From: Nautilus pompilius
Lineage: Eukaryota > Mollusca > Cephalopoda > Nautilida > Nautilidae
NCBI GenBank assembly: GCA_018389105.1
Contig: JACATO010001582.1
Span: 16,001 to 80,000 of the forward strand
Length of the DNA stretch: 64,000 bases
Direction: 5' to 3'
Both the position numbers and the translations under genes were made by a program. Of the stretch, positions 51,125 to 63,140 are shown piece after piece. The first letter of the stretch is position 1; the number at the start of each line of letters is the position of its first letter. The notes beneath the pieces were generated by a model that was not told the origin of the DNA, did no database searches, and saw only the letters and a program-made list of their open reading frames with translations.

Positions 51125-53067
51125 TTCATGTCCAACATTAAAGCATGTCACATTACAAGTTTCCGGTTGTTGTCCAACCTGAAGCATGCTAATTTCACAA
51201 GTTTTCGGTTGTTGTCCAACCTGAAGCATGCTAATTTCACAAGTTTTCGGTTGTTGTCCAACCTGAAGCATGCTAATTTCACAAGTTTTCGGTTGTTGTC
51301 CAACTGAAGCATGCTAATTTCACAAGTTTTCGGTTGTTGTCCAACCTGAAGCATGCTAATTTCACAAGTTTTCGGTTGTTGTCCAACCTGAAGCATGCTA
51401 ATTTCACAAGTTTCGGTTGTTGTCCAACCTGAAGCATGCTAATTTCACAAGTTTTCGGTTGTTGTCCAACCTGAAGCATGCTAATTTCACAAGTTTTCGG
51501 TTGTTGTCCAACCTGAAGCATGCTAATTTCACAAGTTTTCGGTTGTTGTCCAACCTGAAGCATGCTAATTTCACAAGTTTTCGGTTGTTGTCCAACCTGA
51601 AGCATGCTAATTTCACAAGTTTTCGGTTGTTGTCCAACCTGAAGCATGCAAATTTCACAAGTTTGCGGTTGTTGTCCAACCTGAAGCATGCAAATTTCAC
51701 AAGTTTGCGGTTGTTGTCCAAGCTTAAACATGCAAATTTCACAAGTTTGCGGTTGTTGTCCAAGCTTAAACATGCAAATTTCACAAGTTTGCGGTTGTTG
51801 TCCAACCTTAAACATGCAAATTTCACAAGTTTGCGGTTGTTGTCCAACCTTAAACATGCAAATTTCACAAGTTTGCGGTTGTTGTCCAACCTTAAACATG
51901 CAAATTTCACAAGTTTGCGGTTGTTGTCCAACCTTAAACATGCAAATTTCACAAGTTTGCGGTTGTTGTCCAACCTTAAACATGCAAATTTCACAAGTTT
52001 GCGGTTGTTGTCCAAGCTTAAACATGCAAATTTCACAAGTTTGCGGTTGTTGTCCAAGCTTAAACATGCAAATTTCACAAGTTTGCGGTTGTTGTCCAAG
52101 CTTAAACATGCAAATTTCACAAGTTTGCGGTTGTTGTCCAAGCTTAAACATGCAAATTTCACAAGTTTGCGGTTGTTGTCCAAGCTTAAACATGCAAATT
52201 TCACAAGTTTGCGGTTGTTGTCCAAGCTTAAACATGCAAATTTCACAAGTTTGCGGTTGTTGTCCAAGCTTAAACATGCAAATTTCACAAGTTTGCGGTT
52301 GTTGTCCAAGCTTAAACAATGCAAATTTCACAATTTTGCGGTTGTTGTCCAAGCTTAAACATGCTAATTTCACAATTTTGCGGTTGTTGTCCAAACGAAA
52401 AGCATGCTAATTTCACAAGTTTGCGGTTGTTGTCCAAACGAAAAGCATGCTAATTTCACAAGTTTGCGGTTGTTGTCCAAACGAAAAGCATGCTAATTTC
52501 ACAAGTTTGCGGTTGTTGTCCAAACGAAAAGCATGCTAATTTCACAAGTTTGCGGTTGTTGTCCAAGCTTAAACATGCTAATTTCACAAGTTTGCGGTTG
52601 TTGTCCAAGCTTAAACATGCTAATTTCACAAGTTTGCGGTTGTTGTCCAAGCTTAAACATGCTAATTTCACAAGTTTGCGGTTGTTGTCCAAGCTTAAAC
52701 ATGCTAATTTCACAAGTTTGCGGTTGTTGTCCAAGCTTAAACATGCTAATTTCACAAGTTTGCGGTTGTTGTCCAAGCTTAAACATGCTAATTTCACAAG
52801 TTTGCGGTTGTTGTCCAAGCTTAAACATGCTAATTTCACAAGTTTGCGGTTGTTGTCCAAGCTTAAACATGCTAATTTCACAAGTTTGCGGTTGTTGTCC
52901 AAGCTTAAACATGCTAATTTCACAAGTTTGCGGTTGTTGTCCAAACGAAAAGCATGCTAATTTCACAAGTTTGCGGTTGTTGTCCAAGCTTAAACATGCA
53001 CGTTAATTTCACAAGTTTGCGGTTGTTGTCCAAACATCACGGATGCTAATTTCACAAATATGCGGAA
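51125..53067. repeat. 42-bp tandem repeat, about 45 copies, in blocks of sub-types
   Basis: The unit is anchored by CATGCWAATTTCACAAGTTT and GGTTGTTGTCCAA. Sub-types lie in blocks. Units with CTGAAGCATGCTAAT and TTTTCGG fill about 51170-51640. Units with CTTAAACATGCAAAT and TTTGCGG fill 51640-52380, with an inner split between AGCTTA and ACCTTA types. Four 43-bp units with AAACGAAAAGCATGC lie at 52390-52560. CTTAAACATGCTAAT units fill most of 52560-52990. Diverged half-units mark both ends. ATGCAAAT, the POU octamer, occurs 17 times from 51646 to 52326 at 42-bp steps (one 43). Frames stay open for over 300 codons on both strands purely because 42 is a multiple of three. Confidence 0.97.
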
Positions 53068-55127
53068 ATGTGTGTATAGTTTTTTGTGTGTGTGTTCCCA
53101 TGACCATTTTCATAGCGAAAGACCAAAATTGTCATGATACAAAATAACGAAATGCATAAAGAAATAAATTTCAAATTTTATCAAAAAGAATAAAGTAAAT
53201 AACTAGAATTATTTTTAAAAATCTATATTTTATTGAATAATAATAATAAAATAGTTAAATGTAACAACTCCGTCATTCTGAAACACTGACCTCGGAGCTG
53301 ACTTCGGCGCTTTGCTGGCAAGGAAGAATGGAAACCATAAACTCGAACTAAGAGGGGATGGATTGCAGACGTAAAGCTATGGGCACAGATCGAACAGCAC
53401 ACTAAAACGTGGATGAAGAGCGGATTTCATGAACTGAAATTGGATACAGATTAGATTCCGCACAAAAACACGAGTAGAAACCACATATTAAAATATGAAG
53501 TATACACTTAACGGGTAAAAGGGAAAAAACAGAAACATGGACTGGAATACAATGTTAAATGTAAGGAAGGCTTTTAATTTAACAAGCGTAATCATGAACT
53601 GGAATTAAAGGTAAAATGCGGAATAAACACAGGGCGGTAAAACAGACCTGACCTAAGGCGGCATCACAATCCTAAATATGAATTTTAATTAGCACGATGT
53701 AACGCGTGGATGTAGGCTTATTAAAATACTTTTTTATTTTTCACTGCTGACGGGATTTTATCTTTGTATGGGAAATTACTGCGACACGCAGCGGCAAGTC
53801 GGGATACCAACAGAATTTTACCAAAAAAGCAAACATCTGTCGAGAAAGAGTTATGGCAAAGAGAACAACTTAGCACACTGATTGTACTCGTTCGCTCCTT
53901 CTTACCTCGGATATAGCGCGATATTCTTCCACGGTATTTTGCCCTCTCTCTCTCTCTCTCCGATTGACTTTATGACACCGAGAGCCGTCGTTGGGAGCGA
54001 GATATTTTTCGGGGAACCAAAAGCTTCGGGTGCTCGTTCGCAGCCGGTTTTGTGGCCGATTTCACAGAGATGGTCGTCGTACAAAGCCATAATTCCTTTC
54101 GTTTCCGCCGCCACGGGCCTGGCTTCATTTGCGATTGGTTATTAATCTGACGGTGGGGTTCATCCGACCGTGCGCGCGCCGACGCCAACATCAGACCAGA
54201 TCGATGTTTGGCAGCTGCGCCTGACTTTCACTTCCTTTTACCAACCAACGACTCTCCCCTGGGTTGGGAGGAAGAAGTGGTGGTGGTGGTGGTGGTGGGG
54301 GGGGTGAGGCGGCAGGGGAAGCTTTGAGAGCGGCGAATTACTTCAGACAACACGTGATTAACCAGCGGGAGGAAGAAGAAAACAATTCTTGTTAAAAAAT
54401 GTATTTGTTCACTAGTCTCTGCAAAGAGAAACCACCCTAGCGAGAAAGCGTAGTGCCGCGGGATTTACGCTAGAGTGTGTCATCCTGCGCGCCGCCAGGG
54501 GGCTCCCCGGACTTCCCATTTCGGTCTAGAAATCACTGTTAGAATTCAGTTGTTTTAAATACGGAAAGAAACTCACGCTGTCGACTGATAAAGAAGTCAT
54601 GCTAAGGAGTTACTTCAAAGACAAGGTCGTCCAGGGAATCAAACTTGTGTCCCTATCGTTGGCACTACTTTAAACACGTGTAGGTTTTTTAAAAATAAAT
54701 TGCTTCCCTTAATTGCGCGCGCACAACGCAAGACAAAACAAAAACAAATAAAAATAAAACAAAATCCAAAATCTACAATTCTTAATATATACCAGCGAAG
54801 TACTGAATGTCTTCAATTCTCAGAGCCACGCTATTAAAAACGATAAGGAAGATAACACCAAGAAGAAAAACAAGCCAGAGCGAACCGCTCGCCTCGACAT
54901 ACGTTTTATCAAAGCGATATAACACGATTACAAATATGGCGAACTCCCCGTGGAGTTGCCTGCCCTTCCCCCATATCCTTCCCTCCCTCCCTCCCGGACC
55001 CTTAACGTCTGGATCGCCTGTAACGATGAAGTAAGTGCGTAACAGTCGACTTTGCCAGTCGATGTTCTTTTTTTTTAAATTTACATTTTAGCGAATGTAT
55101 CTATCAACCGATCTTATCCACAAAATA
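53068..55127. other. No gene recognised; CpG-rich patch
   Basis: 53070-53870 is AT-rich without recognisable features. 53880-54520 has more CpG, a GTG run near 54275, CCAAT-type sequence and a CTCF-like CCGCCAGGGGGC at 54492 with one mismatch. Open frames of 60-90 codons overlap on both strands. Confidence 0.4.
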
Positions 55128-55650
55128 AAGAAGAGAGAGAGAGAGAGCGAGAGAGAGAGATGGGGAGAGAGAGAGTGAGAGACAGACGTGACGTCAGTAC
55201 AGAGAGAGAGAGAGTGAGAGAGAGACGTGGACGTCAGTACAGAGAGAGAGGAGAGTGGGGAGAGAGAGAGAGAGGAGAGACGGACGTCATTACAAGAGAG
55301 TGAGAGAGAGACGTGACGTCAGTACAGAGAGAGAGAGTGAGAGAGAGACGTGACGTCAGTACAGAGAGAGAGAGTGAGAGAGAGACGTGACGTCAGTACA
55401 GAGAGAGAGAGTGAGAGAGAGACGTGACGTCAGTACAGAGAGAGAGAGAGATGGGGAGAGAGAGAGAGAGTGAGAGAGAGACGTGAACGTCAGTACAGAG
55501 AGAGAGAGAGAGAGAGAGAGATGGGGAGAGAGAGAGTGAGAGAAGACGTGACGTCAGTACAGAGAGAGAGAGTGAGAGAGAGACGTGACGTCAGTACAGA
55601 AGAGAGAGAGATGGGGAGAGGAGAGAGAGTGAGAGAGAGACGTGACGTCA

Positions 55651-55689
<39 letters not shown>

Positions 55690-55905
55690 GGAGAGAGAGA
55701 GTGAGAGAGAGACGTGACGTCAGTACAGAAGTACGTACGAGAGAGAGAGAGAGAGGGGAGAGAGAGAGTGAGAGACAGACGTGACGTCAGTACAGAGAGA
55801 GAGAGTGAGAGAGAGACGTGACGTCAGTACAGAGAGAGAGAGAGAGAGATGGGGAGAGAGAGAGAGAGTGAGAGAAAGACGTGACGTCAGTACAGAGAGA
55901 GAGAG
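55128..55905 (+). repeat. CRE-carrying GA-rich minisatellite (array 4)
   Basis: About 15 units of about 36-75 bp share the core GAGACGTGACGTCAGTACAG embedded in GA and GTGAGAGA spacers. Most cores keep TGACGTCA; a few have one base added (GTGGACGTCAG, GTGAACGTCAG). This is the longest of the four CRE arrays, and its core is closest to that of array 1. Confidence 0.95.
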
Positions 55906-57739
55906 AACCCCTCCTCAGGCAGAGACAAGATAAATTATGCGGTGTCCGGCTGTTTCTCGATTATTTATTTTTGACCATCCTCCAGAAAGAATTGATCGCC
56001 ATATAAAAGAATTCTTCGCACTCCGAAACGTTTTCTTTTTAAATTTTATTTCGCATAATAATTAATTATCGACGTCGAGCGCTCACCCCCCCCCTCTCCA
56101 ACCTTTTAACCGCATCCGCAACCTGATAATTCATCGTCCATACAAACGTCCGCCTATATTTCCCAGCTGATAAATTTCTCGGATCTTTGGAGGATGAGAT
56201 GGATCATCGTCAGCTTTACTATTTAGCTTCCTATCGACGTCTTTGTTTCGTTATTTCCTGCTGCATTCATGAAAAATTCCTGCTAACACTTCCGATCACA
56301 AGCCCTCGGCGGGGGAGGGAAATGAGAAAAAAAATCAACGATAAACAAATAAACATAAAATTCCCATCAACGACCGAAAGTTGTTAGAAAAAAACAAGTA
56401 AAAAAATATATATATATATATATATCTGGTAAGCGTTTCCTTTTTTAAAAAAATGTCCATTATCACCGCTGCAATGTACGATGGCCCTACAATATTTAAA
56501 AAAAATTATCTATCTGAATCTATATAGTCCTTCGCAGAAATATTCTTAAAATCTTCAATGAAATCTCATTAAAAAAAGTCTGTGGGCAATGAGATAACAG
56601 CAGCTACTTTACTTTATCTTTAAAACTAAGAATATACGCAATGCTAATCACATTAGTAAACCTTGGGCCCCTTTTCTAAGATATTTGCATTCCTTTCATA
56701 ATACGGACTTCATGCCCCAAGGCACACCATGAAAGGGTGGTAATGTGCAAGATACGTTGGAGGAAGTAAGTAAAATTGCTGATGTTTTACAATTTATATA
56801 ACTTTAAAAATTATACTTGAGAACTTACAGGTCTCGGGAATCGCACTTTCACACGCCCGTCTTGTTTGAGAAAAAAGCTGTCGTTCAAAGGCAGAATATC
56901 ATTTTCTTTTGGCTGAGTCTCGAATGACAATAACAGTTTCTGTTGAGGATTTTCCAGTGAATTTTAAAATTAATTTAATTCTTTGTGTTTCTAATGAGTC
57001 GAAAGAAACCGCACAATTGACGAAATGGCATTACAAACGAACAGGTAAATTAATTTAATCCTTTATTTTTAATTTCTGTTTTACTTCATTACAGCACAGT
57101 AATGAACGTTTTAATAGTAACATTAAATCCAACTTCAATTTCTTTTAATATAATTCATAATTGAAATTTTCACTATCGAAGATAAATCCAATTTAATGCA
57201 ACCGTTTCGTTGTATATATATAAGCAGCTTAAAATATACACCACGAAAGCTGTCATGCATTATTATCTCCTTTTTTTAAAGTACCACGATAACTTAACTA
57301 TGATATTTGAAACAATCCATGCGTATCGCCACTAAACCATGACAGCTGCGACATCTTTCAAATGACGTATATGGCGTTGCATGACGTAGGCGGTGATGCG
57401 CCCGATCCACAAAACAGGGTTGTTAGATCAGCTTCTCACTACTAACATTGGCAAATTAACGTTTGTCGATCACGTAATCTCCTTTCATAAAGAAACAAAC
57501 AATGAAATGTAACGTTACATAAGAAAACGGATCGCACTCGGTGGCCCCTTCCGGCAAGGTTTTTATTTATAGGGGTAGTATCGCCACCAGGGGCTTGAGT
57601 TCAGAACAACCACTGGCTTAAGACGGGGGCGGTGGGGAGGAAGGTGCTGATGGTGTAACTTTCAAGACCCCTTTTGTTTATTACAACAACAAGAAGAAGA
57701 ACAAGAGAACAAACAAACCTGCTCCGTCGTTTTACGACT
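55906..57739. other. No gene recognised
   Basis: AT-rich with a TA run near 56408. Nothing supported beyond short open frames. Confidence 0.5.
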
Positions 57740-58421
57740 GGCGACATTACCGAGCGGTGCGGCACAAAGAGATCATTGTTACAGTTCAGCTGAACCGAAG
57801 GAAACGATTCACGCGCGGCGCGCGCGCGAGGAAGGGAGACGGGGTTGGTTGCCCGGGCGACGAGGCTTTCGCGGAACAAAGGAGGGAGGTGTGTTACGAA
57901 TCGTTCGTGTGCACGGCCGTCGGGCGGGTGCTGGCGTCCAACGACACTGCACGCACCGCGCCGTACGTGCGGACCCGCCGGAGCATCGAGCTCGGACCGT
58001 CGCGCTATCCAGACAACCAATTTCCTTTCCTCGAAATGTCGCCGGTGCTTCCAGTTCCTTTCAGTTCTCGTTAACTTCCGCGCGCCGGGGCTGGCGTGTT
58101 TGCGAGCCCCGGCGCCCAATCAATTCTGCGGCCGCGAAGACGCACCGCATCAACCGTTCCTGACATACGAATAATGCGTTCTCATTCTCTAGGGGGTTTC
58201 ACCCACCCCCCCTTCCTCCTCCTCCTCCTCCTCCTCTCCCAACCTCGCACGCAATCAGGGCGAGGGGATCAGTTTCTGTCCATCTGCTCGGTACTTTTCG
58301 GCGAGAACCCCGACGAGACGGCTTCATTACGTGGAGAGGAGGGGTCGTCGTTGATAATTGAGTGTCGGAGAAGGCGGATGACGGAAAAGAGCCATTCGAC
58401 TTGACCGCCATCTAGCGGTGG
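57740..58421. promoter_or_regulatory. CpG-rich island with an RFX X-box
   Basis: CpG density is high, with GCGCGC runs near 57815 and GCGGCCGC near 58128. GTTGCCCGGGCGAC at 57848-57861 is a good X-box, the site of RFX factors that drive ciliary genes in animals. CCGCCATCTAGCGG at 58405 is a one-mismatch CTCF-like site on the - strand. Frames of up to 172 codons (- strand) overlap in several registers, which CpG richness explains. A promoter is likely; its gene is not identified. Confidence 0.45.
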
Positions 58422-60927
58422 AGAAAAGAAATCAAACTAACAGGCTTTCGATTTGTTAGGGAAAAACTCTAACAACGTTTTTTTTTCCTTCTTCTTCTTC
58501 TTTGTTTGTTTGTTTTCTATTTCTATTTCACTTGCTCTGACGGGAATTATTAACCTCTAACTGGGAACGGACCCGGAGCGAGGGACCGTTTAAATACGTA
58601 CAGCCGCACCCATGCGGCTAGGGCTAGACAGAACTCTCCCCACCCCCATTACAGGGCACCTGGAGCGTCGACATGTTTCTAGACGGAGGTCCGGGAAGCC
58701 AACATGGGGAGGGAAGATCCGGATTCTAAGAAATCCGAAAACTAGGTAAGACCGGAACTCGAACACTACCAGCAGGAAGTTGTTGACAGGGCTCCAGAAT
58801 ATTCCCCAAACCCGAAAGTAAGTGGCAAACTCTCCACAATCCTTAACCTCCAGTTTGCTGGCACAAAGCCCACGTTCAAACAACACAGCAAGAGTCAGAA
58901 TTAGAAGGATGTGCTCCAGACCGAGTAAGGCACCGTGAATCGCCCCGGAAGTTTTAACATTTACCATTCAAAGGCATTTTAATTTTAAGGTACAAAAACA
59001 GCTCTGCTATAGATTATGGACATGGACAAATTACGTATAAGCACTTTGACACAAATTAAGCACCATCAGAGTTTCCTTTCTATTGACCGAAAGCAGAAGG
59101 TTTACCCCCCCAAAAAAAAACGATTCTACGGTGGAGTAAAAACCATGTTTAAGATTTTTCTCGTCTTCCCTCAAAGACCTCGCGAGTTTGGCATATTCCG
59201 ATCGCGCGCTCGTGAGAGGGTTAAATACAAAGTAGGATAATGTGACGCGATTTGAACAGGCCGATAATTCACAATAAGATATTATGAACTTTTCTGCTGA
59301 GACGGAATAGTCACCCGTCACGCGCCGTCATCATCATCATCGGTCTTCTTGCCGCTAAACACTGTTATTTATAGAGCGCATAGTGGACGTCTCTTTAAAA
59401 TGACCCCTCCCTAAACGCACTATACGACCTTTCTGGACCCGGGAAATGTGGAAGGCTGTCAGATCGACGTGACATAACCGGGCGGGGGTCAACAAGGACG
59501 TAGAAAGGGTTGGTACGCTTGTTCGCTGAACGAGTCTTTTCTCGAAGGAGACGAGCTTTCTATCGACAAAAGCGTCGCCGAGGATGCCTGTCTGCAGTGG
59601 TAGACGACCTGTCATGGGGTTGGGGGGACCACGACGCGCAGCCTCGACGCTGTAAGTTAGGAAACGCCATTCCGCGAAGAACACCGTACGTCGCCAACCA
59701 TCTTTGACGATCACAGCTAACCCAGTATTCACGCACGTCGACGTCAGATAGCCTCTCTCCCACCCCAACCACGCACTTTTGCATTGACGCCATATCTCTA
59801 GAACGTTTCCAATGACTCCCTCGCTTGGCGTGATAAAAGCCAGGCTTTTCGGCCGGACAGAGTATCTTTGGAATAGCGTCTGGGGTAGTGAGAGATTAGA
59901 AGGTCGTCGTAATGCTGTTGAAATGGCCTAGAATTTGAGCGATGGAGGTGGGGAAGACATACTACAGGTGAGAGGAATATTATGTACAAGGGCAAGTTAC
60001 CTACACTCATTATTGACATGATATTTCAATGGAGGTCCAAGACACTAATTGACGCTAAAATATCAATAATGTATCTGAACACCTCGCACTTTAAAGGGAG
60101 ATTTTTTCAGTAGCTAGTTATCGTTTTTCTTTTCCGTGCATGAAAATAATTAAGCCTTATCGTTTAATCTTCTTTTCAAATTCCAAAATGTGCAGTAATT
60201 ATCCGCATTAGGAAACTTTATACTCGGAAAATGCATTTTCGGTGATTATACGGTGGATTTGCGGAGAATTTTCTGAAGGAAAATTCCGCTAGAGTTCATG
60301 TGAGGGTCGAGGTGGAAGTGAACATCTAAAATGGACGATCGTTACTTTAACCTCACCTTCTTTATACAGTATATGCAAATTTTACCCAACAATAACATGA
60401 AAATCAGAACATATTTAATCAGCGAAACATTCTTGTATTTATTAATTATTTTTAAAGATAAAGTGTCAGTAGTAAGTCGGGTACATGAGCGCCTTCTTTC
60501 GCGGATGGACCAATGGATCAAAGTCTCACGACCAGACAAAGACTTCTGTTCTAATATGCCGGGATCCTCTACCGAAACCCTGATCCATCGATTCACCCAC
60601 GGATAGGCATAACACCACCACGAGATATCCTCCATTTCTAACCCTCGTTACCTTACTTTCCGCCGTTACATTATTCGTTTTTGTTGTTGTTGTTTTTTTT
60701 AAAGAATTTTTTTATAGACTGAAAATAGTCAGATTAAAAATTCTTTTTATTCAAATTAAGAGAATGGCTTTTATTATTTGTTATTCTTTTACGGCTTCGT
60801 GCCAACGTGTGTTTGACGTTTCACCACTGTAAGCTTCTCCCGAGTAGTCTAGTTTCGCAAAATTTATTTTAAAAAATTGCTTTGAAATAAGATTTCTTCG
60901 CTGGCGTGCATTAACCAGCTATTATAT
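58422..60927. other. No gene recognised
   Basis: Open frames reach 137 codons (59355-59768, - strand) and overlap on both strands without recognisable domains. Confidence 0.45.
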
Positions 60928-60945
60928 ATTATTATAATATTATTA

Positions 60946-60985
<40 letters not shown>

Positions 60986-61053
60986 GTTGTTGTTATTGTT
61001 GTTGTTGTTATGTTGTTGTTGTTGTTGTTTGTGTGGTTGTTGTTGTGTTGTGG

Positions 61054-61112
<59 letters not shown>

Positions 61113-61142
61113 TTATTATTATTATTATATTATTATTATATT
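60928..61142. repeat. TTA/TTG trinucleotide microsatellite
   Basis: A long TTA run is split by a TTG block at 60984-61048, then resumes. Open frames rich in Leu, Tyr or Ile here are artefacts. Confidence 0.95.
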
Positions 61143-61534
61143 TAGGCAGACGCAAAACTATGCATTTGGTGTTTAGTAAAGTAAATATAATAATCTTGTA
61201 CATTGAAAAAAAGAGATCGAACAAAACAGAAATATACAGGATGCTGCTACAGATCCTCAAATATAAATAATGTTTGGCTATAAATGAAAATGTGACGACA
61301 GATTCAAAGAATCTCGAAGCACATTCTGTGATACCATTACACGGAATGAATTTATTTGAAGATGTTCGTGTAGAAAAATCATCTGAAAGTTCTCCTTACT
61401 GTCTTTCTTCCCAAAATGAATTAAAATTTTTTATTTAAAGGCGATGCATTTTGCTGGCACTAATTCTGTTTATAGTCTTGCTTTAGGAAGATACAGTAGT
61501 TATTCGACTAACGCGTGTTTTAAACGCTAAAAAT

Positions 61535-61760
61535 ATGTCTATGGCTGTTGTTGGTTGGAGGTTCGAGTTCAAATCTCGGCAGGGGCTTCCTCAGCTTGAC
61601 ATACCACCCTCGTGTGTTGTGTTTGTTTTTTTGTTTTCTTCAGCCAGCTTTGCGAGTTTTTTCCGATTTTATTTCATGCCTACAAGTGAAGAATTCTAGT
61701 AGGGTTAACCGGGTGCGTATTCTTTTGAGATTCGTCGAGTAAGCTTTTGACCGGCTCGCA
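61535..61760 (+). mobile_element. Possible tRNA-derived SINE relic
   Basis: GTTCAAATC at 61567-61575 fits the Pol III B box, inside a T-arm-like AGGTTCGAGTTCAAATCT. TATGGCTGTTGTTGGTTGG just upstream resembles an A box followed by a D-loop, but the spacing is too short for a whole tRNA. No cloverleaf folds, so this would be a deleted SINE head rather than a tRNA gene. Confidence 0.3.
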
Positions 61761-62559
61761 CCCTAAGCCACACAACCGTATCTGGCTAACTCGCTCGTTC
61801 ACTGAGACTGGTGGCCAACACCTTAGCTCTTCTCGCTCCCTACTGCGACTGTCAGATGTCCTCAGACCTAAAAAAAAAAGGAGTCAGGACAGCGTCTCGC
61901 CAAAGGAGAAAGATTCTTCATAAAATGAGTATTTAAAAATTTTTTTTGGTAAAACCGTTTTATGACGTGGACCCCCTGTGACCTCGGGATGTCTGCAACT
62001 TTTGGGATCCACAATTGACACAAACGAAGTACAGATTGTAAAGCATTTAACGCCAGTTGTTTAGGATAGTTCAAACTTCAAATGGCCAAAGTGCCTCATG
62101 TAATTACAGTTACCAGGGAGGTTTGGTCTGTGCGACTTTGTTCAACGGATTTGGCCCACTTGGTGATTTTCAATGCTCGCTTTCAAGTCAGATAAAGCCT
62201 TCAATCTGAAAAATAACTGTTGGGGAATTAAGCCTTTTTCCTGTTCATATGATAAAATATTCTGTAAAACTAACACCGAATGCATGGGAAATGGCAGTTC
62301 TGAATATGAATAGATGTTATTTGTAACAATTTCTAAAAATTGCATTAAATTCGAATGTTTTTGATTTCTTATTATGTCCCGGATAATTCCTGAAACCGTC
62401 AGAACTTTTCTTTGGACTCTAGAAAATTCGGCAGATTTCTCGAAATATTTTCATAGCTTTTCTGCATATAGAAATAGCCATGCACCACAGCCTCTTCAGT
62501 TAGTGGTGAAGTAACCTTTCGTTAAAACATCTTAATCCTTAACCGTGGGAAGTGGGTGA

Positions 62560-63140
62560 ATGATCGCGATAGACAGCAGATTGCTACATGTGTCGAGATG
62601 GGTCCGACACGTTCAGAAATTGTTGAATAACTTGGTCTTCCGGTAAGAACCGTTGGCATGGTTATTCGGAATGATTAAGAAAACTGGATACTTTTCTTCT
62701 AGGAAAAGATGTGGATCAACAAAGGAAAAAAAATGTGTCCCAAAGGGAAGAACGGGTTAGCTCAAATGCTGTATCAGCTGGAGAACTGGAAGAAAGTATT
62801 GCCAAGAAGATACCAGGGAGACTTGCTAGAAAATAGTTAGTAAGAATGGAATTAAAATCGTACATCTCAACAAAAAATTATATATATATATATATTGTGT
62901 CACCCAAAGCAAAAAGAAACAAAAGATTCGCCAAAATTACCAAACGAGGAAAGTAGAAGATTGGAGCAAAGGTGATATTTTCTGGTGAACGTTCACTTAA
63001 TCTTTTTGGCAATCGTGGTGCTTTGAGTGTCGGAAGAAAATCAGGTGAAAGATTTAAATCAAACCGTATTTCACCAACTTGCTGCTAATGCTAAAGGCGA
63101 CTGAGTGATTCTACCAAAAGAAACATTACGGAATACAGAT
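62560..63140 (+). pseudogene. Tc1-like transposase relic
   Basis: The + strand, read across several frames, follows a Tc1-family transposase. SEIVE-LGLPVRTVGMVIRN (about 62615-62675) fits the DNA-binding helix-turn-helix region. VEDWSKG (about 62958) and IFSGERSLNLFG (62975-63010) fit the start of the catalytic core, followed by SGERFKSNRISPT. In active members the motif after IF/IW is SDE; here it reads SGE, so the first catalytic Asp is lost. Numerous stops and frame shifts and a TA microsatellite insertion near 62880 confirm decay. The rest of the DDE core is not recognisable and terminal repeats were not identified. Confidence 0.7.

Noticed and set aside
51279-52394. Open frames of 306-371 codons on the - strand and 240-313 on the + strand as possible genes
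   Set aside because: They are produced by the 42-bp repeat in several frames at once; none has unique sequence or a recognisable start context.
51125-53067. CRISPR-like regular array
   Set aside because: Units are contiguous with no variable spacers and the genome is eukaryotic.
57601-58119. 172-codon open frame on the - strand
   Set aside because: Same reason: CpG-rich island with open frames in several registers and no recognisable domain.
61535-61610. tRNA gene
   Set aside because: A B-box-like sequence is present but the A-box spacing is wrong and no cloverleaf can be drawn.
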